Shown in pieces: positions 1-7,828 of a stretch of DNA of 23,474 nt. The stretch covers positions 1-23,474 of the forward strand of contig CAKOKM010000020.1 of NCBI GenBank assembly GCA_934091015.1. The letters are read 5' to 3'. A program made the position numbers and the translations under genes. The number at the start of each line of letters is the position of its first letter. Position 1 is the stretch's first letter. This DNA comes from an uncultured Bacilli bacterium. GTDB taxonomy: Bacteria > Bacillota_I > Bacilli_A > RF39 > UBA660. Under the pieces are notes generated by a model. It did not search any database. It was not told the DNA's origin and saw nothing but the letters and a program-made list of their open reading frames with translations.

Positions 1-152
1 AAGTGTAATACCCCTGTAACATTTGGAGGTGGTAATATAATACTAAAATGCTTCTTAGAACTATTTTCATCACATTTAAAATAATTTTTATTAAGCCATT
101 TTTCGTATTTTCCCTCTTCTACTAAATCATGATTATATTTTGTATCTAACAT
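1..152 (-). CDS. valS: Valyl-tRNA synthetase, N-terminal fragment (runs off the window)
   Basis: This is the first 50 complete codons of a class I aminoacyl-tRNA synthetase that charges tRNA-Val with valine in the cytoplasm. The protein begins MLDTKYNHDLVEEGKYEKW and reaches PPPNVTGVLHL at the window edge. PPPNVTG followed by LHLGH is the ATP-binding signature typical of ValS, and the MLDTKYN opening is also typical of bacterial ValS; IleS differs at both places. The start is the ATG at 152, preceded by a purine-rich AGGAAAGGAAG ribosome binding site. A T-box leader with valine-type specifier triplets lies directly upstream, in agreement with the identification. The remainder, including KMSKS and the anticodon-binding domain, lies outside the window. 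Confidence 0.93.
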   Translation of the reverse strand, partial: MLDTKYNHDLVEEGKYEKWLNKNYFKCDENSSKKHFSIILPPPNVTGVLH

Positions 153-173
153 CTTAATCTTCCTTTCCTTTAT

Positions 174-382
174 AAAAAAATAGTTATAAATTTAAGGACG
201 AAATTACCGTGGTACCACCTTAATTTATAACTATTAGTTATCTTTAATTCTTTAACGCTGAAATAGCGATTTTTCTCACTTTGCAACCTTCTTACATAAA
301 TTATTATTAATTTCCACCAACCATTAACTCTCTTTGAATATTTAATGTAATACTCCTCAAACTTCATTGAAAACTTAATGAT
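174..382 (-). promoter_or_regulatory. T-box riboswitch leader of valS
   Basis: On the minus strand the T-box sequence AAGGTGGTACCACGG is at 221-207. It lies inside a terminator whose arms are 234-218 and 197-180 (ATAGTTATAAATTAAGG against CCTTAAATTTATAACTAT, one bulged base), followed by a run of T to 174. T-box leaders bind the cognate uncharged tRNA and switch from terminator to antiterminator. Further upstream are an AGTA box, a GGTTGGTGG stem I distal motif and a GAA-GGTT stretch. GTT at 287-285 is my best candidate for the valine specifier codon; GTA at 294-292 is an alternative, also valine. CGCT/AGCG at 267-255 looks like stem III. A 65-codon frame across this leader is not a gene. Confidence 0.92.
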
Positions 383-411
383 AGTATATATTATTTTTTA
401 TCAAATTACAA
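383..411 (-). promoter_or_regulatory. Sigma-A-type promoter of the valS leader
   Basis: -35 TTGTAA at 411-406 and -10 TATACT at 388-383 are separated by exactly 17 bp. This places transcription start near 376, just upstream of T-box stem I. Confidence 0.72.
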
Positions 412-430
412 GTATTAGCTAGAATAAACC

Positions 431-2260
431 TTATGAAAATTTTATTTCTTTTCTTTTGTAAAGTACCGCTCCCGCAAGTCCTAATAATGATACGCCAGTA
501 GTAATAATCCAAGTACTTACATTATCTAATGTAGCAGGATTTTCTAACTTATTACCACCAATTACATAAGTACTAAAGTGATCAGTTTCAAATACTAAAT
601 AATCACCTTCTATTTTTACATCATGTTTCTCTATCTCACCATTATCTTTAACATAGTAAGCTGTTAAATCCATTTTTCTAAGTTCATCATTAAGTGGTAT
701 ATAAACTTTAAATACACCATCTTCTAATTTAGAAATATTTTTATTAATTGAATCAGAAAATAACTTTAAATCAACTACTAAACCATTATTAATATTTACT
801 TTCTTTAAGAACTCTTTATATTCATCACTTTTAGCATCAATAACTAGTGTATTAATTTTAGAATCTAATGGAACTTCTGAAGATTCGGTCTTAATTGAAA
901 TATCAGTTAAAGCATCTACCGTATTCATTACTGGTGTTCTCATTTTTGATGAATCTTTAGCAATAAAATAATAATATTCTTCTTCACCGATAGTAACTTT
1001 ATAATATTCACCAAGTGTTTTATTAACATCAACTATGTCATTTAAAGATAATACTCCAAAATCATTAATATCAGCAATTTGTCCAGCATACTCTATTTTT
1101 ACATTTGCTTTTGGAATATATTTATTAACTCTATCTAAAGCAGCTTTAATATAAGCTTCTCTAGTATTTTCAGTCTCATCTGGTACATATAAAACATTAT
1201 TTTGTTTTACACCAGCAATTTTAACATATGAGTAAACTACATCATCATATATTAGATTTAAGTAGCCAAAGCAGCCACTTGAGAATTTATCATCCCATCC
1301 AGCTCTTGTGTCTAATTTTATTCCTATATTTGTATAACCTATTTTATTTTGAAACTCAGATGAGTAGTTAATGATTACATTAAGTCCATCAATATCGTCA
1401 AAATTAGGCAAAGTATATTTGTAGTTAATTGTTTCTAAGTCTTCCATTGTAAATAAATATTTTTCTGGGTGCATTTCTTCATATTTAAATGATTTTGCAT
1501 AACTATCTATTCTACTTTTTATTAACATATTAGGTATTACAAATTCATACTCTGCTTTGTATTCTTTAAATTTATTATAGTCTGTTTTGTCAGATATATT
1601 TACAAAGCAATCATTTTTTGTGTTACAACTACCATAAATGCGATATCTCTCTGTTTCATACTTACTAAGTGCGGCAGTAATAGCAGTTTCAGCAAAATCA
1701 AAGTCATCAGTTGGATCAACACTAGCAACCTTTACTTTACCATCTTTAAGCATAGAATTATATATTGCATCCATTTCGGTAAAATCAAAATTTTTGTTAA
1801 AGTTAAATCTTGTATTATTAAAATAAATATCCTTATCATCTAATGTATATTTACTATACATATTTCTTAATGTCTTATTATAAGCATCTACTAGCTTGCT
1901 TTCCATCATACTGTTGCCATCTTCACCACTAATAGTTACACCTGCTTTAAGTTCAGCACCTGTATAAGTTTTCTTAAAATTCTTAAAATCTGATGTTAAT
2001 GTATAAGTATATTCTTCATCATCGTTAAGATTAAAACCGGTAATAACAAATGAATACTTACTGCCTTCCTGACCATTCATTGAGTATTCAATATAATCAC
2101 CAATATTAGTAGTAGGATCGTATCCACCGCCACCTCCCATAACACTTTGGCCATTACACTTAATATCGCTGTAAGTTATATAAGCCTCATCAGCAAATAC
2201 TATTGTCGGCAAAAATAAAATAGCAACCAAAATCCCTAAAATCTGTTTTACTCTTTCCAT
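431..2260 (-). CDS. Secreted surface protein with C-terminal membrane anchor, unknown function
   Basis: This 609-residue protein has an N-terminal signal peptide (about residues 1-23: MERVKQ, a hydrophobic stretch, then VFA before DEAY, a plausible signal peptidase I site). At the C-terminus there is a hydrophobic helix (about 581-601) ending in KRKEIKFS. Just before it is NPATLDN. The arrangement motif-helix-basic tail is that of a sortase-type sorting signal, and NPATLD recalls NPQTN-like motifs, but this is not a canonical LPXTG and no sortase gene is in the window. The large middle part has a glycine cluster (GGGGGYDP) near the N-terminus and beta-rich, Tyr/Asp/Asn-rich sequence. I recognise no catalytic domain. 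The start is supported by AGGAAG nine bases upstream of the ATG. It appears monocistronic, upstream of valS and on the same strand. I infer a cell-surface or adhesive role only. Confidence 0.85.
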   Translation of the reverse strand: MERVKQILGILVAILFLPTIVFADEAYITYSDIKCNGQSVMGGGGGYDPTTNIGDYIEYSMNGQEGSKYSFVITGFNLNDDEEYTYTLTSDFKNFKKTYTGAELKAGVTISGEDGNSMMESKLVDAYNKTLRNMYSKYTLDDKDIYFNNTRFNFNKNFDFTEMDAIYNSMLKDGKVKVASVDPTDDFDFAETAITAALSKYETERYRIYGSCNTKNDCFVNISDKTDYNKFKEYKAEYEFVIPNMLIKSRIDSYAKSFKYEEMHPEKYLFTMEDLETINYKYTLPNFDDIDGLNVIINYSSEFQNKIGYTNIGIKLDTRAGWDDKFSSGCFGYLNLIYDDVVYSYVKIAGVKQNNVLYVPDETENTREAYIKAALDRVNKYIPKANVKIEYAGQIADINDFGVLSLNDIVDVNKTLGEYYKVTIGEEEYYYFIAKDSSKMRTPVMNTVDALTDISIKTESSEVPLDSKINTLVIDAKSDEYKEFLKKVNINNGLVVDLKLFSDSINKNISKLEDGVFKVYIPLNDELRKMDLTAYYVKDNGEIEKHDVKIEGDYLVFETDHFSTYVIGGNKLENPATLDNVSTWIITTGVSLLGLAGAVLYKRKEIKFS

Positions 2261-2706
2261 TCTATCTTCCTATAATAATAGGATAACATACATTATTAAT
2301 TTAGTCCATTTCCAAATTAAAAATCAGACATCAAATCTAATTTTACATATTAATTTAAAATAGTATAATTTTTTTCTTGCTTGTATAGTAAGTTTCTGAA
2401 TAATAAAATTAAAATATTTATTTACATCTCTAACTTTAGTAGTCTCATCAATTGAACACTTTATTACTACAGTGCGAAAATCAAACCATGATTTAACAAA
2501 AAATATAAACAGCATAGCCATTTTTAACACGGTAATTTAATACTTTCTAAACTCAAAAATCTCTTTCAATCCCACATAAAATTAGGAATAAAGGAATTCT
2601 TATATGTTACAACTGTCAAACTTAGGTTTTAGACATTTTCCAAAGTTATTACTTAAGACATTATCATAAATTAATCATAAGATTTAAATAAATACGTTCT
2701 ATTATA
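2261..2706. other. Divergent intergenic region without a credible gene
   Basis: This stretch separates the surface protein gene (minus) from the secretion-type ATPase gene (plus) and is very AT-rich. It contains a 68-codon minus-strand frame (2530-2324) with a GTG start and no ribosome binding site, and a 21-codon plus-strand frame at 2604-2669 preceded by AAGGA. Neither resembles a known protein. I see no structured RNA, tRNA or repeat here. The only supported element near it is the ATPase promoter at its right edge. Confidence 0.6.
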
Positions 2707-2735
2707 TTGATAAGAAAAATAAAAATTGATATAAT
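2707..2735 (+). promoter_or_regulatory. Sigma-A-type promoter of the GspE/PilB-like gene
   Basis: -35 TTGATA at 2707-2712 and a consensus -10 TATAAT at 2730-2735 are separated by 17 bp. The predicted start site is about 20 bases before the ATG at 2763. Confidence 0.82.
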
Positions 2736-2762
2736 TAAATATAGAATAGAAAGAGATTGGAA

Positions 2763-4118
2763 ATGAAAGAAGATAAGAAAAATAAAGAAAAACTTATTAA
2801 TGATGTTACTTTAAATCCGAAAGATCTTATAGACCCAGTCTCTAAACTTGTTGTTTTTAATTATGAAGAAACACCTATTACTGAAATAGTTAACGCAATA
2901 ATTGTTGATGCAATTCGAATGAAAGCATCAGATATTCATTTTGATCCTATGGAAACTGGTTTAAAAATAAGAGTCCGTATTGATGGTGCGTTACAAGATT
3001 ATAGTATGGTTCCTTTATATGTTGAAAAAAACATTATAACTAGAATTAAAATTATATCAGGAATGAATATTACGGAATCTAGAATTCCCCAAGATGGTGC
3101 TATAAAAAATAGTTTAGATAATATTGATGTTGATTTACGTGTTTCATGTTTACCCACTAACTTAGGCGAAAAAATAGTTATTCGTGTCTTAGATTATAAA
3201 ATGTCAGCTGCTGGTATTGAAGAATTGGATTTTAGTGATGAAAACTTATCAAAAGTAAAAAAGATGATTGAGATTCCAAATGGTATTATTTTAGTTACTG
3301 GTGCTACTGGTACTGGTAAATCAACTACCGTATATTCAATCTTACAAAGACTTAATACTGAAGATTCAAATATTATAACTGTTGAAGACCCTATAGAAAT
3401 GAATATTGAAGGTATTAATCAAGTTCAAGTTAACTCCGATGTCGGGCTTTCATTTGCAGCTGCTTTAAGAAGTATTTTAAGACAGGACCCCGATATTATA
3501 ATGATCGGAGAAATTCGTGATGATGAAACTGCAAAAATAGCTGTTCGTGCATCAATTACTGGTCATTTAGTTTTATCAACAATTCACACCAATAATTCAC
3601 TTAACACAATTGAACGTTTGACAGATATGAATGTTGAAAGATATTTACTTGGTGCTGCCTTATCAGGTATTATTTCACAAAGACTTGCTAGGCGTTTGTG
3701 CAAAAAATGTCGAGTTTTAAGAGAAACAAATGAATATGAAAAAGAATTATTTAAGAAAAATTTAGGTTTAGAAATAAATGAAATATACGAACCGCATGGT
3801 TGTGATGAATGTTATCAAGGATATAAAGGTCGTATCGCTGTACAAGAAGTTCTTCTTATCAATCAAGATATCAAAGATGCCATTGTTTTAAACTCAGATA
3901 AAAAAGAATTAAGAAAACTTGTTTATGGCAAAAGTGGAACTACTACACTTTTCCAAGATGGATTATTAAAAGTAGTATCAGGTGAAACATCTTTAGAAGA
4001 AATATTAAAATTAGTTGAATCTGATGATGAAGCTGATACTGAAATTGAAGAAGAAGCAAAAGAAGAAGAAATTGAAACTAATGAAAAAAAAGAAACTATA
4101 GAAACATTATCTCTATAG
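2763..4118 (+). CDS. GspE/PilB/ComGA-type secretion ATPase
   Basis: This is a hexameric AAA-like motor ATPase of the type II secretion/type IV pilus/competence family, which powers pilus assembly at the inner face of the membrane. Visible are the ASDIHFDP motif, Walker A GATGTGKST (about residues 180-188), the Asp box around TVEDPIE, Walker B IIMIGEIRD (about 245-253), the His box STIHTNNS, and a four-cysteine zinc site (C313, C316, C347, C350) as in PilB/GspE but not PilT. It is 451 residues, shorter than PilB (usually about 560), because the N-terminal adaptor domain is nearly absent. The last 35 or so residues are a low-complexity Glu/Lys tail. I chose ATG 2763 (GAAAGAG ribosome binding site, 7-8 bases) over an in-frame TTG at 2757 that sits too close to it. 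No PilC, prepilin peptidase or pilin gene is adjacent, so the system it serves cannot be named. Confidence 0.9.
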   Translation: MKEDKKNKEKLINDVTLNPKDLIDPVSKLVVFNYEETPITEIVNAIIVDAIRMKASDIHFDPMETGLKIRVRIDGALQDYSMVPLYVEKNIITRIKIISGMNITESRIPQDGAIKNSLDNIDVDLRVSCLPTNLGEKIVIRVLDYKMSAAGIEELDFSDENLSKVKKMIEIPNGIILVTGATGTGKSTTVYSILQRLNTEDSNIITVEDPIEMNIEGINQVQVNSDVGLSFAAALRSILRQDPDIIMIGEIRDDETAKIAVRASITGHLVLSTIHTNNSLNTIERLTDMNVERYLLGAALSGIISQRLARRLCKKCRVLRETNEYEKELFKKNLGLEINEIYEPHGCDECYQGYKGRIAVQEVLLINQDIKDAIVLNSDKKELRKLVYGKSGTTTLFQDGLLKVVSGETSLEEILKLVESDDEADTEIEEEAKEEEIETNEKKETIETLSL

Positions 4119-4126
4119 TTTTTTTT
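4094..4126 (+). terminator. Bidirectional intrinsic terminator overlapping the ATPase stop codon
   Basis: A perfect 9-bp stem AACTATAGA (4094-4102) and TCTATAGTT (4112-4120) is followed by a T run to 4126. The 3' arm includes the TAG stop of the ATPase gene. On the minus strand the same stem is followed by TCTTTTTTT, so it can also end the recD2 operon. Confidence 0.85.
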
Positions 4127-4127
4127 A

Positions 4128-4271
4128 TTAACTTATTAAATCTGCTGTATCATCAATAATGGTATTTAACTTACGTTTAATAACTTTTTTATTTTTAGTC
4201 ATCTGCTCTACACCCATATATAAACCTATACCGGCTGCTGCACCTACCATCATCATCATTGTATTTTTCAT
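4128..4271 (-). CDS. 47-residue small membrane-associated protein, unknown
   Basis: This short gene reads MKNTMMMMVGAAAGIGLYMG, then VEQMTKNKKVIKRKLNTIID, then DTADLIS. A glycine/alanine-rich hydrophobic N-terminal half, long enough for one membrane helix, is followed by a basic then acidic amphipathic tail. The start ATG is preceded by GGTGAT three bases away, which matches the 3' part of the extended Shine-Dalgarno AGGAGGTGAT. It starts 30 bp after the recD2 stop and ends just before the bidirectional terminator, so it is probably the last gene of the recD2 transcript. The general look is that of small DUF3918/YtxH-like Bacilli proteins, but I cannot assign a family. Codon use and the ribosome binding site support a real gene. 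Confidence 0.62.
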   Translation of the reverse strand: MKNTMMMMVGAAAGIGLYMGVEQMTKNKKVIKRKLNTIIDDTADLIS

Positions 4272-4301
4272 TTTATCACCATTATTATTATGATCAAATT
4301 T

Positions 4302-6461
4302 TTAAAGTTTATTCATAATTAATTCATTTAAAGTAGTTTTTCTTTTAAAACTATAATCATTATTTATAGCCTTTAAATAAGCATCTTTACTACCAACTAA
4401 AATAAGTGATTTTTTAGCCCGAGATACCCCTGTATAAAGTAATTTATTATAAAGCATTCTATTATAACTTAATGATATTGGCATAATAACATAGTCAAAT
4501 TCACACCCTTGCGATTTATGAATAGTAATAGCATAAGCATGACTAATACTTATTAAATCTTCTCTTTTATAATCAACTATATTACCATCATAATCTATAC
4601 TTAAAATATCTTTTTTAGAGTTTGCATTAACGCAACAAATATATCCTATATCACCATTAAAGATATTATTATCAACATCATTAACTAAATTAAGCATTTT
4701 ATCCCCTACTCTATAAGTAATAGGGCCAACTTTTAATTCATCTTTTTTATTAACAACTGGATTAAAATATTCCTGTAACAAGATATTTAAGTTATCAATT
4801 CCATTTTCTCCTTTATACATTGGAGCAAGAACTTGGACATTTCTAACATCAATACCCTTTTCTTGCATCTTATCTAATAACTTAATAATAATATTTTTTA
4901 TATTTAAATTATCACAAGAAATAAAGCTAAAATCATCTCCACTAGGAACAATATCCATAACTTTATCTTTAATGTTTTTAGCAACAGTTGGAATATATGA
5001 TTTATCACTTTGTCTATAAATCTTTTCTAATCTAATATGCGGTATATTAGTGTTGATTATATCATTTAAAACTAATCCTGGTCCAACAGAAGGAAGTTGA
5101 TATTCATCACCAACTAAAACTATTTGCGTATTAAATATATCTAATCCTCTAAGTAACGATGCCATTAAATGATTATCTATCATTGAAGATTCATCCACTA
5201 TAATTAAGTTATAATGAACACTATTTAATTCATTTATATTAAAAACATTATTTTCTTTATCCCACTTTAAAAATCTATGAATAGTACTAGCTTGATATCC
5301 AGTTGACTCACTCATTCTTTTAGCCGCTCTACCAGTTGGTGCTAATAGCAAAACATGGTCCTTGATTGCTTGTTCACTAACCTTATAAATAAGTGAATAT
5401 GTTTTAATTATTCCTTTAATAATAGTTGTTTTACCAGTTCCAGGTCCACCTGTAATAACGCTTATATTATTAATTAAAGATTTACTAATTGCTTCCTTTT
5501 GCTCTTCATTATACTTTATATCAAGAACTTTTTCGGCTTTATTAATGTATTTATCTATATTACTTACTCTACTACTTAATTTAAATAATTTAGTTAAATA
5601 ATCAGAAATATACATTTCATCATCATAATCTTCTTTTAAATATATTTTATCCTCTTTAACAGCAAGTCTACCAGTATTAAATAAATAATTAATTTGACTA
5701 TCAATATCAACGCTTATTCCATATAACTTTTTCAAACCAGCACATATCTCTTCTTTATATAAATAAATATCACCAGTACTAAATGTTAAATATTTAATAG
5801 TTTCAATTAAACAAGCGTTAACTCTTCGATCATCTTCTATATCATTACTACTTAAAAATATTTCATCTAATTTCTTAAAATTAACTTCATCACTTAAATC
5901 ATAAATATTTTTATTTATTATGTCTTTAATTCTTTTACCAAACTTATTAATTAAATTCATAGTTTCTTTAACACTAAATCCCATATTTTTAAGTTCAACT
6001 ATTAAAGCATCATTATCAAAATATTTACATATAGAATTATATATTTGGTCTCTCTTTTTATCATTTATTCCTTCAACTAATTCTAAATTACTTTTATTTT
6101 CTTTAATTTTATATAAACTATCATTACCAAAAACTTTATATATTTTTTTAGCAGTTGCTTCCCCACAGCCTTTGACAAAAGAACTAGTTAAAAAATCAAT
6201 TATAGCATCTTTTCCTTCTGGTACTACTTTTTCATAACTATCTGTACTAAATTGATAACCATATCTATCATGAAAAATATACTTTCCATTTAAAACATAA
6301 GTATCATTTTCATTAGTTTTCATAAAATAACCAGTATAAGTAATTTGCTTATTGGTAGGTATATCTTCATCATTTGTTTCATTAACTTTAAAAAGACCAA
6401 CCCTATAGCCTGATTCTGATTCAAAAATAATATGTTTAAACTTTCCTTTAATGTAACTCAT
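4302..6461 (-). CDS. recD2: RecD2-type 5'-3' DNA helicase (SF1B)
   Basis: This is an ATP-dependent DNA helicase of the RecD2/YrrC family, which acts in DNA repair and replication-fork maintenance without RecBC. The 719-residue protein has an N-terminal OB-like region (SYIKGKFKHIIFES), helix-hairpin-helix repeats around SFVKGCGEATAKKI and GINDKKRDQI (about 93-145), then two RecA-like lobes. Motif I GGPGTGKTT is near 338-346, motif II is IVDESSMID, motif III is GDEYQLPSVGPG, motif V/VI regions are AITIHKSQGCEFDYV and YTGVSRAKKSLILVG. The length and order fit the family. I chose the ATG at 6461 (MSYIKG), because the alternative at 6479 (MWYYLV) adds unconserved residues. Neither start has a convincing Shine-Dalgarno; a possible promoter lies immediately upstream, so the message may be leaderless. 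It is divergent from rpsT. Confidence 0.92.
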   Translation of the reverse strand: MSYIKGKFKHIIFESESGYRVGLFKVNETNDEDIPTNKQITYTGYFMKTNENDTYVLNGKYIFHDRYGYQFSTDSYEKVVPEGKDAIIDFLTSSFVKGCGEATAKKIYKVFGNDSLYKIKENKSNLELVEGINDKKRDQIYNSICKYFDNDALIVELKNMGFSVKETMNLINKFGKRIKDIINKNIYDLSDEVNFKKLDEIFLSSNDIEDDRRVNACLIETIKYLTFSTGDIYLYKEEICAGLKKLYGISVDIDSQINYLFNTGRLAVKEDKIYLKEDYDDEMYISDYLTKLFKLSSRVSNIDKYINKAEKVLDIKYNEEQKEAISKSLINNISVITGGPGTGKTTIIKGIIKTYSLIYKVSEQAIKDHVLLLAPTGRAAKRMSESTGYQASTIHRFLKWDKENNVFNINELNSVHYNLIIVDESSMIDNHLMASLLRGLDIFNTQIVLVGDEYQLPSVGPGLVLNDIINTNIPHIRLEKIYRQSDKSYIPTVAKNIKDKVMDIVPSGDDFSFISCDNLNIKNIIIKLLDKMQEKGIDVRNVQVLAPMYKGENGIDNLNILLQEYFNPVVNKKDELKVGPITYRVGDKMLNLVNDVDNNIFNGDIGYICCVNANSKKDILSIDYDGNIVDYKREDLISISHAYAITIHKSQGCEFDYVIMPISLSYNRMLYNKLLYTGVSRAKKSLILVGSKDAYLKAINNDYSFKRKTTLNELIMNKL

Positions 6462-6467
6462 AACTAA

Positions 6468-6495
6468 ATAATACCACATCGAAAAAAAAATACAA
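6468..6495 (-). promoter_or_regulatory. Possible recD2 promoter placing the start site at the ATG
   Basis: -35-like TTGTAT (6495-6490) and -10 TATTAT (6473-6468) are 16 bp apart. The -10 ends 6 bases before the ATG at 6461, so transcription would start at or next to the start codon. A second TATAAT further upstream (about 6506-6501) has no good -35. Confidence 0.4.
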
Positions 6496-6547
6496 TAAAA
6501 TTATATATGAAAAAAAGAATAAAATAATATATTTTATCAATATTTAA

Positions 6548-6576
6548 TTGCTTTTTTACAATAATTTTAGTATAAT
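6548..6576 (+). promoter_or_regulatory. Promoter of rpsT
   Basis: -35 TTGCTT at 6548-6553 and -10 TATAAT at 6571-6576 are separated by 17 bp. The predicted start is about 25 bases before the rpsT start codon. Confidence 0.75.
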
Positions 6577-6608
6577 CAATAATGAATTTTGGAAAGGAGT
6601 GCCTAGAT

Positions 6609-6872
6609 ATGCCTAATATTAAAAGTTCTAAAAAATCTGTAAAAACTGATAAAGTTCAAACAGCTTCAAATACTTCATATACTTCTAGAGTTAAAAATAG
6701 TATTAAAAAATTAGAAAAAGCTGTTAAAGAAAATGACAAAGAAAAAGCAAATGGCATTTTAAAAACCGCTGTATCTAACTTAGATAAATGTGCTAGCAAA
6801 GGTTTAATTAAGAAAAACACTTGTGCAAGACAAAAAGCAAGATTAAATAAAAAAGTTAAAGAAATGAACTAA
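6609..6872 (+). CDS. rpsT: Small ribosomal subunit protein bS20
   Basis: This is bS20, a primary-binding protein of the 30S subunit that contacts 16S rRNA. The 87-residue product begins MPNIKSSKKSVKTDKVQ and is lysine-rich, with the family pattern R(V)KNSIKKLEKAVK, a central helix, and DKCASKGLIKKNTCARQKARL, corresponding to the conserved (A)KGxIHKNxAARxKSRL segment. Conserved His and Ala there are replaced by Lys and Thr/Cys (GLIKKNTCARQK). The start is the ATG at 6609, preceded by AAAGGAG at 6593-6599; an upstream in-frame ATG at 6582 lies before the ribosome binding site and would add nine residues not found in the family. It appears monocistronic with its own promoter and terminator. bS20 is often autoregulated, but nothing specific is visible here. 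Confidence 0.95.
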   Translation: MPNIKSSKKSVKTDKVQTASNTSYTSRVKNSIKKLEKAVKENDKEKANGILKTAVSNLDKCASKGLIKKNTCARQKARLNKKVKEMN

Positions 6873-6887
6873 ATCATTTCTTTTTTT
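6858..6887 (+). terminator. rpsT terminator overlapping its stop codon
   Basis: The stem AAAGAAATGA (6858-6867) pairs perfectly with TCATTTCTTT (6874-6883), with a 6-base loop containing the end of the TAA stop, followed by TTTT. Confidence 0.85.
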
Positions 6888-6919
6888 AATGTATTTTGGT
6901 ATATTATTATTGTGATAAT

Positions 6920-7828
6920 ATGAAAAAGATATTTAAAGTTATTTTTTATTTATGTTTAATTGGCTTAGTTTATTATTATAGAAATGAAATAATTTACTAT
7001 GTTACTAATTTATTAGATTCTGGTCATAAAATTGTTTTGGATACTCCAAATACTTATTATAAAAACGTTAACTATTCTTATGTTAAACAGAGTGAAGATT
7101 TTATTCCTTATAGTAAACAAGATTTAATTAATATTTATTATTCAGTTCTTGATAGGGGGTATAAGGATTTTACTTTTTATTGTCCTAGAGAATATGTAAA
7201 CTGTATTACTGACATTGAAAAGATAAGTAATAGTGAAAATGATACTCTATCTATGCTTAACTATTTTGTTTCTCCATTCAATAGCGAAAGAAAGATTACA
7301 ACATCTTATAATACTACTGGTGAAGTAAATATAACTGTTGATAAATTATATAGTGAAGAAGATATTAAAGCAGTTAATAATAAAATAGATGAAATATTAA
7401 AAAGTATAATTAATGATAATATGAGTTTAGAAGATAAAATATTGGCTGTTCATGATTATATTATTAATAATACTAGATACGATACAAATTCATTAAACAA
7501 TAATTCGAAATATAAATCATATATAAGTTATGGTACTCTTTTAGAGGGATATTCAACTTGTAATGGTTATGCAGATGCTATGGCATTATTTTTAGATAGA
7601 TTTAATATTCCCAATATAAGAGTTGCATCATCTACTCATGTATGGAATGCGGTATTTTTAAATAATAAATGGTTACATTTAGACCTAACTTGGGATGATC
7701 CAATAACTGAAGGTTCTAATAGAGATACCCTACTTCATAAATTTTATTTAATAGATACACCAACTTTAGAAGGATTTAATATAGCTGAACATGAATATGA
7801 TAAAACTATTTTTTTAGAAGTTTCTTAA
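6920..7828 (+). CDS. Membrane-anchored transglutaminase-like protein
   Basis: This 302-residue protein has an N-terminal membrane helix (about residues 4-20, KIFKVIFYLCLIGLVYYY) and an extracellular domain that ends in a transglutaminase-like core. The Cys-His-Asp triad is visible: C214 in GYSTCNGYADAMALFLD, H240 in ASSTHVWNAV, D255 in WLHLDLTWDDP. This fold is shared by transglutaminases and by bacterial cysteine peptidases acting on cell-wall or surface proteins; the substrate cannot be told from sequence. The preceding helix LAVHDYIINNTRYD is also typical of this family. I chose ATG 6920 over an in-frame TTG at 6896. No Shine-Dalgarno precedes it. Its last 23 bases overlap the 3' end of the convergent permease gene. 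I infer a role in surface protein processing or cross-linking. Confidence 0.85.
   Translation: MKKIFKVIFYLCLIGLVYYYRNEIIYYVTNLLDSGHKIVLDTPNTYYKNVNYSYVKQSEDFIPYSKQDLINIYYSVLDRGYKDFTFYCPREYVNCITDIEKISNSENDTLSMLNYFVSPFNSERKITTSYNTTGEVNITVDKLYSEEDIKAVNNKIDEILKSIINDNMSLEDKILAVHDYIINNTRYDTNSLNNNSKYKSYISYGTLLEGYSTCNGYADAMALFLDRFNIPNIRVASSTHVWNAVFLNNKWLHLDLTWDDPITEGSNRDTLLHKFYLIDTPTLEGFNIAEHEYDKTIFLEVS

Noticed and set aside
170..367. 65-codon minus-strand frame upstream of valS
   Set aside because: It runs through T-box stem I, specifier region and terminator; RNA structure explains the sequence and no ribosome binding site fits.
2324..2530. 68-codon minus-strand frame in the intergenic region
   Set aside because: GTG start, no Shine-Dalgarno, no recognisable protein features; chance frame in AT-rich DNA.
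2604..2669. 21-codon plus-strand peptide with AAGGA upstream
   Set aside because: The ribosome binding site is plausible, but the peptide is very short with nothing else to support it.
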